From: Caldilinea sp. CFX5
Lineage (GTDB): Bacteria; Chloroflexota; Anaerolineae; Caldilineales; Caldilineaceae
DNA length: 64,000 nt
Direction of reading: 5' to 3'
Assembly (NCBI GenBank): GCA_021405325.1
Contig: QWII01000014.1
Span: forward strand, 124,001 to 188,000
Part shown: piece after piece, positions 46,201-55,149 of the stretch
How the letters are laid out: every line of letters begins with the position of its first letter
Numbering within the stretch: position 1 is the stretch's first letter
The notes under the pieces: model-generated
Database searches by the model: none
The model's input: only the letters and a program-made list of their open reading frames with translations
Told to the model about the DNA's origin: nothing
Position numbers and translations under genes: made by a program

Positions 46201-46877
46201 GGCAAACCCAAGGTGTGGGCCGGCGGCAGGTTGCCGTTGCTCTGCCAAAGCTGGACCATCTTCAGACAGGTTTGGAAGAAGCGTTGTGCAGGTACACCCC
46301 CATAGGTCAGGTAGTAGCGTGCCGGTGAATCGACCCATAGTTGAACCGTTGGCCGTGCGAGGATAGACGCAATGATTTTGTCGACAGCCATGTCCGCATA
46401 TTCGGGTGACTGGGCTGCCGGCAAGAGGATATGTTCAAAAAAGTCTGGCAAAGAGTAAGCTGGGATGCCGCTATGCAGACGAATGGGCGTAACGTAGCGA
46501 TAGCCGCCTGCTTCGGTGAAATCGGGCAGGCCCAGATCACCCGCTGCGGTTAGAAAAGCGTTGCCCAGCCCAGCCCGTTGCAGTTCTGCGCCAGTGACGC
46601 CCAAGGTTTGACCTAACGCATCCCAATAGCCGAGATCATCATTGCGCGCCGCAACCGCGGCCATATAAGTCATCCAGGTATAACGATGGCGCGCGAATTG
46701 CTCTTTGATCTCGTTGACATTGGAGCGCCTGAGTAACGCCCGCAAATGCACACCAAGCTCATCAATATCAGCCGGCGTCACTGGGATCTCGCCTACAAGC
46801 TGAATATCATCAAAATATGCTTCTAGCGTTTTATCCCAGTGATGTAAACTTCTCTGGCTTGCTTGGGGGGATGACAT
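43251..46877 (-). CDS. 1208-residue defence-module protein of unknown function with C2H2 finger
   Basis: No known family is recognised. The N-terminal third is mostly helical (WMTYMAAVAARNDDLGYWDALG, YVTPIRLHSGIPAYSLPDFF). Residues about 300-850 read as beta-rich modules with regular hydrophobic alternation. The last third is helical. A C2H2-type finger lies at the C-terminus (VCTKEGC, then DHNRAAH: C-x4-C-x14-H-x4-H, residues about 1151-1176). I start at ATG 46877; GTG 46889 is possible. It sits between the methylase and the helicase on the same strand, 40 bases before the latter, so it is probably a core part. Role in target recognition is inference from the finger. Confidence 0.7.
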   Translation of the reverse strand: MSSPQASQRSLHHWDKTLEAYFDDIQLVGEIPVTPADIDELGVHLRALLRRSNVNEIKEQFARHRYTWMTYMAAVAARNDDLGYWDALGQTLGVTGAELQRAGLGNAFLTAAGDLGLPDFTEAGGYRYVTPIRLHSGIPAYSLPDFFEHILLPAAQSPEYADMAVDKIIASILARPTVQLWVDSPARYYLTYGGVPAQRFFQTCLKMVQLWQSNGNLPPAHTLGLPVYVVRAFRIFMENQTETKGQLRLRAPRLLLDPYSATELYRLELPAEPVAGDRAAWQHYWTITVIEAGDHQQPLIERVRVRRIGYDQVTDGRILPLDTAPANIRVELWVEPPEEEKATAEQLGRWILNLIPNEEPPLLAFRPPNGQAVRWGEALPGDLLWLLYPRDVQIQVHGVERRVQVFPELLGDWSGWQIAAWDLSKADSLTLYQPNQSKRWSPIAVRGRTQAPRFEGGNQCRIIRITDETPFYVGEPPWLWLPRLPSSSGTKELETWSITIISRWAASPTLLNAEPRPLTTWQQHLVTDQDGIRLPIVALLGTEPVGAYTITVDGSHRQHTELRFRIWPNLEVAGWKPYYLPGPAGAQPVELAVYVGAAHRVTVQPGVEGITVAPGPASGHYQITVAPEATEAPIFLEAARSGNEPIRVAVHLAVARLRWMLRLDAGDTEWSTTPIQCPVDALLQSVVARLVLELATEQWPLCRLVLINVADTTQPLQETTTLAVHSGQQRIHLPLHEFADTLRHHQDCAIFMVALAVDDVYLPLLYLNRQLTIEVALLEWTAAGQVRLHWEAQHYLRNRRVCFWSTWQPWLEPLEFIIPDNPETSDLTNAPGSGVFTLPETLPHGWYHIALRTAPAWEPLQPPTPPPTERILLRDVDPLSRLMALKELAKASQNALFDIHFECACIFETLNDLGQRNTEIQWLCSHLHGSVPQHILAFYHWLCVRDTDMSKAVRLRMYAPEHLTSILSNNTPEKLHQAYLEYFTKITLIKPESALLVLRYTQRPDLVSHALRVLVKRNRPEAVQFLLEQVLAGAYRERDVVTLLSADANFGLQTLACQPQSPVRDRLIDALLMQIAPSLFVKVGFWVHTEAGWGRIQKIHRDGQEAPHFALQHQTPILEVILRPGHQPEYIFIDLAKGTITFPRVAQVYVCTKEGCTGFASQNQEQVLYDHNRAAHLGIGPAFRSQSGSWRYQRQPEYSAQPPKNVFA

Positions 46878-46924
46878 ACGCTCGCTCACTTTCTACCGTG
46901 ACTGTCATCTGAACTCACAGCAGC

Positions 46925-49672
46925 TCAAAACAATGATGGTTGCTGCGGTGTTCGGTCATGACGTAATAGTGCATTGTTTACATACATGAGCAGACTTGAA
47001 TCTTCTTCTACCACTTGGGTCGGTAGCCGCTCTGCCACTTGTACAATGGTAGCGTAATCACGCTGTTTCCAAGCATGACTGAAACCTGCCCGAATCGCTT
47101 CACTGCGAAAGGCGCGTAGCCGTCCTCGGCCTTGCTGGTAGGTAGCGAATTCCCGCAACAGAGTCTTCTGTCGCAACCGTTCCAGATCTTCTTGTCGGTC
47201 GGGATCGGGAACATACCAGCGACCAGCCTCATCTTGCAGAAAGCTCGCATCTAAAAGGGTGCGCAGTTCAGGGATCTCTTCGTAGCGCGCCTGGTGTAAT
47301 TCGCGTAGGAACTTAGGTTGGATTTCCTGGTAACGCTGAGGGCCATTGCCATCTTCAATCCCCAATTCATACTGTAGCCATTGGATAGCAGAGCGTTCAT
47401 CATTAACAAAGAGAGCGAGTTGTGCCACTCCTTCGGCTTGCAAGCGACGTTTATCATATTCGGCCGCTTGGATGGGGGTAAAAATCATGCTGTCACGCTC
47501 CAAGTAGCGCTGACGAAGGCCCTGGTAAAAGTCAGGTGCAGAGATGGGTACGACAAGACCACGCTGGATATGAAAGGCCACCATGCGGTCGTAAAGCAGA
47601 AAAGACTGACGTTCGACCAGCCGCTCCATGACTCCACGATTGTTCACCTGAGGAATGGGCAACTGCTCCAAATGTTGGCGCACAAAGTCCCAGGCCGCAT
47701 CGACACTCCCACCAGCTTCCCAGAAACGTTTCTCCAACGTTTGGTTAGGTTTGTAGGCGGATATGACCAAATCTTGCTTGACTGCTGCGCTGGATGTAAC
47801 CTGTTTGAAGGTACCCTGCTGCTTATCTAGTGTGCGCACGTCAGCTACCATAAACCCCGCATGTAGAATTGCATCCTGGATAGCGTTCCATACGGCATTT
47901 TGAGAATTATGAAATTCTACAGTCATCCAGCAACTAGGCTTGAGAATGCGGTAAAATTCTCGAAAACAAGATTCCATAATCGCCTGGTATTCGGACAGCG
48001 TCTTGCGTTGGCTTCGATTAATCACTGCCTCATATTCGTTGTTTGTCAACACTTGTAGCCATGCTTCCCAAAGGAAATTAAGTTCAGAGTACATAAGGTT
48101 GGTACCGAAAGGAGGATCAACAAATATGTAATCGTGACTAGCATTAGGAATCTCGATAGTATTAGCAGAGACTGTTTGGATGCTGACACTAGGAGTAACA
48201 TTAAAGGCTGAAAAGGACTTGGCTAAATCTCTTGCTTTCCGGGGAAGAATATCTAAAATTGACAATTCTACAGGCAAGGCACTAATATATAGTGTCCCTG
48301 GTAAATTGGGCGTTCCTCCCGTTTTTGCCGGTTGATAGCGTCTCATCTTGGTTACATGCAAGTTGATAGATGACAATAGGTATAGTAAAGAGCGATTCCC
48401 CCGTTGCTTTGCTTTAGCAACTAACGCCGCCATAATCCACAAATTACGGCGTGTGTAAAAGTGATGAACATGAGTAATACCGGCATGATAACCAGCCCGC
48501 CAACTATCACCCCATTGTTCACCCTTGAGCATCATTTTTTCTGTAGGAAACCAGTAAGGGATGTCACTCTCTCCAATACGACGAATTAGCGTTAGGTCGT
48601 ATTCATCAGGCTTCTTTTCATACCGCTTCTTGCCTACACTGTAGTTGATGAGTACTGGGACTTGTCTTGTCTGTTGCACGCGTTGTCCCACGATCCCATC
48701 AAAGCGCCATTCAAATGACCGGTCTACTGACTGACTGCGTCCCGCTTTATTAGAATTTTTGCTCAACTGGGCTGTACAATGGGGACAGATCCATTCGTCT
48801 CGTATTTCGCCGTGGGTTTGATCCACTGCTACATCCCAGAAGACCATCTCACCGTGGCACTGCGGGCAGACAAAAACATCTGACCAAATAGTATAGTTAA
48901 TGCGTCCTAAGGACTTGCCATCTGTGTGTCGTGTTTCATACAGCCAACCACACTCTGCTTCCATCTCTGTCAAAATGTGGTTGGCTTCTTCTAGAAAGAT
49001 GCTGGCGTTTACGGGGGTATTGTAGTTGTAGGCAATGAACGTGGCGGCTGGAGAGAGGTCAATCAACACGGCCTTGCGCACCCCTAAGTGAGAAAAGGGT
49101 GATTGCGGTTCCTGAGATTGCGGATCATAGATGCGACCCTGCTCATCGACACGGTACCCCAGACTCTCCACCGCTTTTTTGTCGCCACAAAGTTGCGCAG
49201 CGACACCAGTCATGCCTGTGCCACAAAAGCCATCCAACACAACATCACCAGGGTCGGTATAGTGTAGAATATAGCGCATAATCGCCTTATGCGGCACCTT
49301 GGTATGATAGGAATGGGCATTGTAGATCGGATCATTTTTGCCTTCGGAAACATCGGCGGCGAATGGATCGCGATGATACTGTGCATCATTGGTGAGCAAA
49401 CCAAGAGTTTCGCGTATCGTAGAGCGTTCTTCTTGCCAACTTGCCAACATTTCCGGTAGAAAAGGATTGGGGCAGGCTGTGTAGGTTGGTGGGTCGGACA
49501 GCGCCAGGATGGCCTCATCGGTGGCGATGGGAAAACCTGGCGTAGCGCGAAAGGCTGGGTCTTTTAGCGCAGCCGCCAGGCGCTTGAGATAGTCAGCAGC
49601 AACTCCTGGATCGGGGTGATAGGTAGTTGCTTCTTCATGCCAGAGGATTGGTTGGTTGCCATGTGTAGTCAT
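46925..49672 (-). CDS. DUF1156/COG1743-type adenine-specific DNA methyltransferase
   Basis: The 915-residue protein has methylase motif I DGFCGTGMTG (about residues 147-156), motif IV as VDPPFGTNLMYSEL (about 520) and an inserted zinc ribbon (VCPQCHGEMVFW and WICPHCTAQL). This is the plan of the large Zn-ribbon methylases (DUF1156) that accompany BREX type 3 and class 1 DISARM-like loci. DPPF indicates amino-group (N6-adenine or N4-cytosine) methylation. It probably marks host DNA so the helicase/ATPase part spares it. I start at ATG 49672, after the ATPase stop; a TTG at 49699 would overlap it. No restriction nuclease domain is seen inside. Confidence 0.85.
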   Translation of the reverse strand: MTTHGNQPILWHEEATTYHPDPGVAADYLKRLAAALKDPAFRATPGFPIATDEAILALSDPPTYTACPNPFLPEMLASWQEERSTIRETLGLLTNDAQYHRDPFAADVSEGKNDPIYNAHSYHTKVPHKAIMRYILHYTDPGDVVLDGFCGTGMTGVAAQLCGDKKAVESLGYRVDEQGRIYDPQSQEPQSPFSHLGVRKAVLIDLSPAATFIAYNYNTPVNASIFLEEANHILTEMEAECGWLYETRHTDGKSLGRINYTIWSDVFVCPQCHGEMVFWDVAVDQTHGEIRDEWICPHCTAQLSKNSNKAGRSQSVDRSFEWRFDGIVGQRVQQTRQVPVLINYSVGKKRYEKKPDEYDLTLIRRIGESDIPYWFPTEKMMLKGEQWGDSWRAGYHAGITHVHHFYTRRNLWIMAALVAKAKQRGNRSLLYLLSSINLHVTKMRRYQPAKTGGTPNLPGTLYISALPVELSILDILPRKARDLAKSFSAFNVTPSVSIQTVSANTIEIPNASHDYIFVDPPFGTNLMYSELNFLWEAWLQVLTNNEYEAVINRSQRKTLSEYQAIMESCFREFYRILKPSCWMTVEFHNSQNAVWNAIQDAILHAGFMVADVRTLDKQQGTFKQVTSSAAVKQDLVISAYKPNQTLEKRFWEAGGSVDAAWDFVRQHLEQLPIPQVNNRGVMERLVERQSFLLYDRMVAFHIQRGLVVPISAPDFYQGLRQRYLERDSMIFTPIQAAEYDKRRLQAEGVAQLALFVNDERSAIQWLQYELGIEDGNGPQRYQEIQPKFLRELHQARYEEIPELRTLLDASFLQDEAGRWYVPDPDRQEDLERLRQKTLLREFATYQQGRGRLRAFRSEAIRAGFSHAWKQRDYATIVQVAERLPTQVVEEDSSLLMYVNNALLRHDRTPQQPSLF

Positions 49673-49688
49673 GGGACATCGCTTTCTG

Positions 49689-52600
49689 TTACCACTCAAT
49701 TTGAATACGCAGTCGGGACGGTGACTGGCCGTTCACTTGGCTATGGAGGAAGGTGCGGAAGCGCTCCTCCAACGCGTCAGGTGTACAGGGCATACCTGCC
49801 CGTGTCAGCGCCAATAGGAGATCAGCGCTATCGAAGGTCACTTTTTCCAATCCACGCAGGGCGTCCTGCATAGCATCAACCAGTTCATGCGTGATCTTCG
49901 GCGGCAGTGCGCCCGTGCGTACAAAGGCTTGCAGAACGTTGCGGACACCATCAGGCAGGAGTTCAATCGTTTCCTGTGCGGTTGGCTTGCTCAATTCCTC
50001 ACGCAGCGTAGTCGTCCACTGCGTATAGAGCAGATCCAGATCTTTCTCCAGTTCCGCCAGACGTTGAATGGCTGGGGCATCCACTGTTTGTGGCTCGCTC
50101 TGGGGACTATAGCCACAGTGGGGGCAAGTCACTTGGTTGCGCAGGTCGGCTGCTGTACAACCAATGCACGTCACTAACTTCTGCACCTTCTGTTCCCATT
50201 GCTGCAATTTGGCGGCGGGTAGCAAATCTAAGCCAGATAGCGTCTTAAGCTGTAAGTGGCGGCTATCCTTTACAAGGGCCTGCTTGCGCGCATCTTCCGT
50301 AGGCGTAAGACGTGCGCGGGTGTGCTGTTCAAGGTAGACTTGCGTGTAATGATCATGCAGGTTTTCCAAGCCGCCATTTAGTCGTGCCCGCGCCGTAGGT
50401 GTGAAGCGCTGATTCGGATCTTGCAAGAGCGCTTGATATTGGGAGCGCGTCTCCTGTACCGCCTTTTGCCACTGATGAGTCGTGGGCAGATGATTCTCGG
50501 CCTGATAGACATATTCCAGACTTGGTCGCAGGGCATCCAGCGTCTGTTGTAAGCGCTCCATCTCCTGCAGGGTTGCGCGTCCACGCAAAGAGCGCTTTAT
50601 CTCGACTTCACTCATGGCAAAGTTGCGAAAATGACCAGGTGTTTTAATACGGGTTAGATTCTCCAAAAGCTGACGATAGGTTTCCAACTGCTCACGCCAT
50701 TCCCGGATTTCTGCCTCGGTCAACACCATGAAACGCCAATAGCCGATGCCCTTGCGTAACCGTTCCAGCGCGGTCAGTGTTCGCTCCAGTTCACGCTCCA
50801 CGGTACTCTTCAAACTTTGCACCGCCAAGCCATGCTGCGCACTTTCTTGAATCAATGCTTCGGGCAGGTCAAGACCAGTAAAAAGTGTGCGCAGCGTCTG
50901 TTCAGGGAGCGCCTTGGGACGCGCAATCGCATGAAACCGTACAAGTTCTTCCACACCTATCTGGGCCGCCTGCTCCAGATCGTCAACACCGATGCGTAGA
51001 CCACGCAAATTGAGTACGATCTCGCCCTGACGCACCAAGGTGAGGAGGATGACAGCCAACCACTCTGGCTCTAGCCGTGTATGCACCATACGCTCACGTC
51101 GGCTGTCACCGGTGAGCAAATCGCTTCGATTGAGAACATGATCAACCGGTAAGCTTGCCAGTTTTTGTAAAAGCGGTTGCACATAAGGTGACTTTTCCAG
51201 TTCAAAGAGCCATGCGCCGTTCTGCAAGCGCGCCAGGTGCAACCCTTCCAGCAAACTTTGGGCAGGACGGGTGACAAGACCGCCGGCAATGGCGCGCAGT
51301 GTGGCATTAGCAACCTGGGGCAGCGTCATTTGTGTTAACTGAAGACCAACAAATTTCGGGTAGTTTGGATAGCGCTGTTCAAATTGCGCTGAGAACAACG
51401 CGGCGGTCAACTGAAAGACTTGATCACGGAGACCCAAGTTGCCAAAGGATAAGCGATGGGCTGCGATCAACTCTGTCACCGCCAGAACCTTGTCGCAATA
51501 ACGTACAGAAAAAGAACGGGCCAAATTGTCTCTCAGCCAATTCGCCAGTTGCTGACGATGCTCATCAGCTTTGCGTTCATACTGTGATTTGTTACTGCCA
51601 GACGAAATGGTGCCCATCTCACGGGCGCCGGCGTAGAGGCGTAGCAATTTATCAAATGTGTTGTCGCGTTGTTTCAGAACAAAGTAAATCTCATCCTCAG
51701 CCGTGTGGCTCTCTTTGCCATTCTGTGTGTAGAGGCCGAGGAAGTGGATGTAGAAGTCCCGTTCAGGTTGCGCCGTTGATCGCTCGTTGGTCGCACCCAA
51801 GAAAATATAGCCATCACGGGTAATCCCATGCCCTGGCCAAGGGATCTCCCGTTGCCAAATCCGAAAGCCCGGCACATAAGCGCTATCCGTCAGTTCTAAC
51901 GCGTAGACAAGCAGATCAAAGTAGTAGCGATCCAAGGCGTCAGTATCTAGCGTATCAGCCCGTTGCCGAACGAGAGCATCGAAATCTACATCCTTATGCA
52001 GGTCAAGATAATACTGACCGTTCTCGGGATTGCGTGAGATAAACTGACCACTGACTGCACGTAAAATTTGCTCTAGCGTTGCTTCTACACTGGTCAGCAG
52101 AAAATCGGCGTCCTGTTCCGGTATGGGAAGACTGAGGCATAGTTGATCGCGTAACTCTTGAGCAGTCAACCCAATCGGCGCTTTTAGATCGCCCACCGTT
52201 AACCGATGTAGCGCTAGGGCATGAATAACACGGCGGGCTGCCTCACGATATTCGGGCCGCACGCCACTTTGTACCTTATCTTCTAGCACGCGGCTCTTCT
52301 CAAGCACCTCTCTCACTTCAGGAATGGCCCGATAAGAGGCATCGGCCTGAATGGCACGCCAGTAGCTATCAAAAGACAACAGGCCGGGGCGATCCGTTGG
52401 CACATTTTGATTGAGTAGTTGCTGCATCTCCTGGCTGATTTCACGGAGCGCTTGCCGCTTCTCGATCAAGGTCACTCGTTCAAAGGTATCCAGGTAGGCC
52501 GGATGAACCGGGAAGAGCGCCACAAAGTCATCCAGGTGTTCAGCCATTTCGTTGTATAGCGTTGTATAGCGGGCCAAGTGGTTGCGGATCAACTTCATCT

Positions 52601-52823
52601 GGCGCGGTTCTTTCTTGAGCAACCGTCGGGCGACAACGTAGGCGACATCCTCACGCACAATGCGCACCTGGGAAAAGCGATCCTTCACCCGGCGCACAGA
52701 ATCGGCTGCAAATTGAAACCGGGGATTGTCGAAGAGCGCTTCTTGTAGACCAGCGATAAAGCGGAACCGACTTTGCGAGCAAACTTCGCCCACCTCACGT
52801 AAGAAAGCTAGATCGAGTACCAA
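49689..52823 (-). CDS. DUF6079 (BrxC/PglY-like) ATPase, C-terminal part after an apparent frameshift
   Basis: This frame begins at a TTG (LVLDLAFLREVGEVC) that has no ribosome site and is preceded by a stop in frame. It reads as the direct continuation of the 195-residue frame upstream. It holds FRFIAGLQEALFDNPRFQFA, the arginine-finger region RRVKDRFSQVRI of the AAA core, long coiled-coil helices and a C-terminal zinc ribbon (TCIGC, CPHCGYSP). Together the two frames give about 1240 residues, the size of BrxC/PglY-type ATPases. A single missing base near 52820 would restore the gene. Either the sequence has an error, the gene is broken, or ribosomes shift frame. Confidence 0.8.
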   Translation of the reverse strand: MVLDLAFLREVGEVCSQSRFRFIAGLQEALFDNPRFQFAADSVRRVKDRFSQVRIVREDVAYVVARRLLKKEPRQMKLIRNHLARYTTLYNEMAEHLDDFVALFPVHPAYLDTFERVTLIEKRQALREISQEMQQLLNQNVPTDRPGLLSFDSYWRAIQADASYRAIPEVREVLEKSRVLEDKVQSGVRPEYREAARRVIHALALHRLTVGDLKAPIGLTAQELRDQLCLSLPIPEQDADFLLTSVEATLEQILRAVSGQFISRNPENGQYYLDLHKDVDFDALVRQRADTLDTDALDRYYFDLLVYALELTDSAYVPGFRIWQREIPWPGHGITRDGYIFLGATNERSTAQPERDFYIHFLGLYTQNGKESHTAEDEIYFVLKQRDNTFDKLLRLYAGAREMGTISSGSNKSQYERKADEHRQQLANWLRDNLARSFSVRYCDKVLAVTELIAAHRLSFGNLGLRDQVFQLTAALFSAQFEQRYPNYPKFVGLQLTQMTLPQVANATLRAIAGGLVTRPAQSLLEGLHLARLQNGAWLFELEKSPYVQPLLQKLASLPVDHVLNRSDLLTGDSRRERMVHTRLEPEWLAVILLTLVRQGEIVLNLRGLRIGVDDLEQAAQIGVEELVRFHAIARPKALPEQTLRTLFTGLDLPEALIQESAQHGLAVQSLKSTVERELERTLTALERLRKGIGYWRFMVLTEAEIREWREQLETYRQLLENLTRIKTPGHFRNFAMSEVEIKRSLRGRATLQEMERLQQTLDALRPSLEYVYQAENHLPTTHQWQKAVQETRSQYQALLQDPNQRFTPTARARLNGGLENLHDHYTQVYLEQHTRARLTPTEDARKQALVKDSRHLQLKTLSGLDLLPAAKLQQWEQKVQKLVTCIGCTAADLRNQVTCPHCGYSPQSEPQTVDAPAIQRLAELEKDLDLLYTQWTTTLREELSKPTAQETIELLPDGVRNVLQAFVRTGALPPKITHELVDAMQDALRGLEKVTFDSADLLLALTRAGMPCTPDALEERFRTFLHSQVNGQSPSRLRIQIEW

Positions 52824-53395
52824 TTGTTATCGGTACGCGAAGTGAGATACTCTAGCATCTCGTCAATGACAACCAGCAAGCCGCGTTCCGGGTACTTGGC
52901 ATGAAAGGCCGCCATCATAGCCGTCAGCAGGTCTTTTGTGTTGGGCGCTTGAGTCATGGAGGGAAAGTGATGGACAACACCAAGCTGGGCAAGCCCCTGT
53001 TCGAGATAGCCTAGCACTACATCGCGCAGGGGCATCTGGGTCGCGCCAAACTCCTGACGTACCACCCAAAAAGTCCCGGCAATCGAGTTCAATCCCTGGA
53101 TCACAGCCGGGTGGGTCACCGTTGCACCGAGTGCCGCATGTTCGGCGACCGCAGAGAGTACCGACATCAAGTGTGATTTCCCGGTGCCATAGTTGCCCAC
53201 CACAAAGAGACCGCCACCCCGTTCCGTTGCCTGCAAGTCGAGTATCGGTAAGATTTGGCGCAAGATCACATCAGCCATGCGGTCGGAGATGACATAGGTG
53301 GCCACCAATCGTTCAGCTTGGCTCCGATCATCGGCTGAACGAAGCTGAACCACACTTTCAATTGGATCAAAATGAATCAACTCGCCATACTTCAT
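52808..53395 (-). CDS. DUF6079 (BrxC/PglY-like) ATPase, N-terminal part before the frameshift
   Basis: The 195-residue frame begins MKYGELIHFDPIESVVQL and has Walker A VVGNYGTGKSHLM near residue 68 and Walker B LLVVIDEMLEYL near 182. It then runs out of frame after DNN and ends WYSI. Overlap with the next frame is 16 bases. BrxC/PglY ATPases are essential in BREX and Pgl systems, where they probably drive a DNA-bound complex. ATG 53395 is 92 bases after the NERD helicase gene. If not repaired, the product would be a lone P-loop half. Confidence 0.8.
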   Translation of the reverse strand: MKYGELIHFDPIESVVQLRSADDRSQAERLVATYVISDRMADVILRQILPILDLQATERGGGLFVVGNYGTGKSHLMSVLSAVAEHAALGATVTHPAVIQGLNSIAGTFWVVRQEFGATQMPLRDVVLGYLEQGLAQLGVVHHFPSMTQAPNTKDLLTAMMAAFHAKYPERGLLVVIDEMLEYLTSRTDNNWYSI

Positions 53396-53487
53396 GACTA
53401 CTTCCTATCGTTGGTTGGCACTCCCGTTGTACCTGAGTTGAAGTGTGCTACTTCGTTTTGGGGGTGATGGTTTGGGTAAGTTGGGCT

Positions 53488-55149
53488 TTACAACGGTTTG
53501 AATTTCTGATCATGCAGCAAAATCAGATGGGTGCGTGCTCGTGAACAGCCGACATAGAGGACTAGATGTTGGTCTCTGTGTGCGGTTTCATCTAGTTCTG
53601 CGATCAAGACAACCCTTCGTTCCAATCCCTTGAATTGATGAATCGTGTTCACCTGAACATGGTTCGGCAATCTCGGTGTACTGCGTGTGAGCATGAAATT
53701 GCCAAGCGGTTGACCTTCTGGCAATGCCGAACGATGCTCCCCGCGCGGTGTTAAAATCACTACGTCTTGGAGGGCAATTGCTTCCTCGTTGATCAAGCGA
53801 TGGAGCGTTTTGCGGAGGAGGCGAAGCATCTCCTCTGTTGACTCGTATGCTAACCATTCAGGTGCATGACCTAGTGGCCCATGTGCTTTGAGCCGGGAGC
53901 CTTGCTGGTGGAAGCCAGCGACGAGCCGATGAATTTCCTGCGTATTCCGGCAATTTTCATACAAGGGAAAAGGCGAGCTGTCGATTAGCCCAGGAATTTG
54001 ATCGACACCGCGGTAAAGATTTTGATTATCATCAAAAAATACATACATGATCCCATGCTGAGGATCATGCAACAGTTCACCAAGAGCCAACCACCAATTT
54101 TCCTTGAAATCTTGGCCCTCATCGATCACAATGGCATCAAAGCGAGCGCCAAGCGTATCCACTGCTTCCAGCATCAGGTCAGGTAAGAACTCGTTATAGT
54201 AAGCATCCCGGTCACGCGGTGGGATGGCCTTGATGCCGGCTTCTTGAATCAAACTTTCACAGAGGTTATGGAAATGCAGGACTGTAACCCCTTCGTCTGC
54301 CCGCTGCGTCAAATATTGGGCCAATGGTGCATTGAAGCAGGTGAGCAAAACATTGAATCCTTCTGTTGCAAGTCGGCGCGCCTTTTCTAACGCCAACATC
54401 GTCTTGCCCGACCCGGCACAACCTTGAATGGCCGCTCGCCGTTGGAAGCTGAGGAGGTCGAGAACGCGCATCTGCTGTTCTGTCAGTTCGATAAGTCGCT
54501 CATCTTCATAGGCTAACTCAACACCCAAAGGTGTACGCAACTGGAAAGACTTCGCCAATAGATCGGTGAGCAGTCGAAGGCGATCCACACCTAACACCCC
54601 GTTACGACCATCGCTATTGCGGTAAAAGGCAAAAGCTCGGCGTATGGCCGTTTCTATATCCTGCAATGCCGTCTGATCTAGCACAATTTCTGCCGGAAGG
54701 TCAGGTCGTAACTGAGTTAAATGGACAACGACATCAGGGAAAGCTACTGCATGACCCATCGTCACCCACCGCTGCGGCCACTGCGGCAAGTCCTGGAGTT
54801 TCTCTAAAAGCGTATGCTTACTGGAACGAGCTTGGTTCACCGGGTCCTTAATGGTGAATGTCTCACCGTTTCGATTCTCTGAGGTCCAGATACCGGAGGT
54901 AGCGTTATAGTGAATAGCGCCGCCCTTTACTTCTAGTATCAACACCCCTAGCTCAGGGTGAGCAATGACGAAATCGGCTTCACCATCTTGTGCATCGCTA
55001 TCTGGGCGACGCGAGAGCCACGCTACGCTGTAAAAAACCACAAATGGGTTAGGAAGTTGGCTCAAGGCAGCATAAGTCGAACGTTCAGCCGAACGTTTAG
55101 GATCTTGTAATACATTTTCTGGCAACCGTTCTGGGTAGATGTGAGGCAT
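53488..55149 (-). CDS. NERD-domain nuclease fused to UvrD-like superfamily 1 helicase
   Basis: The 553-residue protein starts with a NERD nuclease-related domain (DGEADFVIAHPELGVLILEVKGG, with the D-ExK residues of the PD-(D/E)XK fold, near residue 60). A UvrD/REP-type helicase follows: Walker A AAIQGCAGSGKTML near 240, FDAIVIDEGQDF Walker B near 345, and TIHQFKGLERRVVLIAEL motif V-VI near 505. ATG 55149 has AGGT six bases before; TTG 55155 is less likely. It is the first gene of the minus-strand module and could supply both DNA cutting and unwinding. The NERD site seems intact. Confidence 0.85.
   Translation of the reverse strand: MPHIYPERLPENVLQDPKRSAERSTYAALSQLPNPFVVFYSVAWLSRRPDSDAQDGEADFVIAHPELGVLILEVKGGAIHYNATSGIWTSENRNGETFTIKDPVNQARSSKHTLLEKLQDLPQWPQRWVTMGHAVAFPDVVVHLTQLRPDLPAEIVLDQTALQDIETAIRRAFAFYRNSDGRNGVLGVDRLRLLTDLLAKSFQLRTPLGVELAYEDERLIELTEQQMRVLDLLSFQRRAAIQGCAGSGKTMLALEKARRLATEGFNVLLTCFNAPLAQYLTQRADEGVTVLHFHNLCESLIQEAGIKAIPPRDRDAYYNEFLPDLMLEAVDTLGARFDAIVIDEGQDFKENWWLALGELLHDPQHGIMYVFFDDNQNLYRGVDQIPGLIDSSPFPLYENCRNTQEIHRLVAGFHQQGSRLKAHGPLGHAPEWLAYESTEEMLRLLRKTLHRLINEEAIALQDVVILTPRGEHRSALPEGQPLGNFMLTRSTPRLPNHVQVNTIHQFKGLERRVVLIAELDETAHRDQHLVLYVGCSRARTHLILLHDQKFKPL

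Noticed and set aside
37440..55149. Classification as BREX type 3 or DISARM
   Set aside because: PglZ, BrxF and BrxL are missing for BREX; DrmB, DrmC and a SNF2-type DrmD are missing for DISARM. Only single components match.
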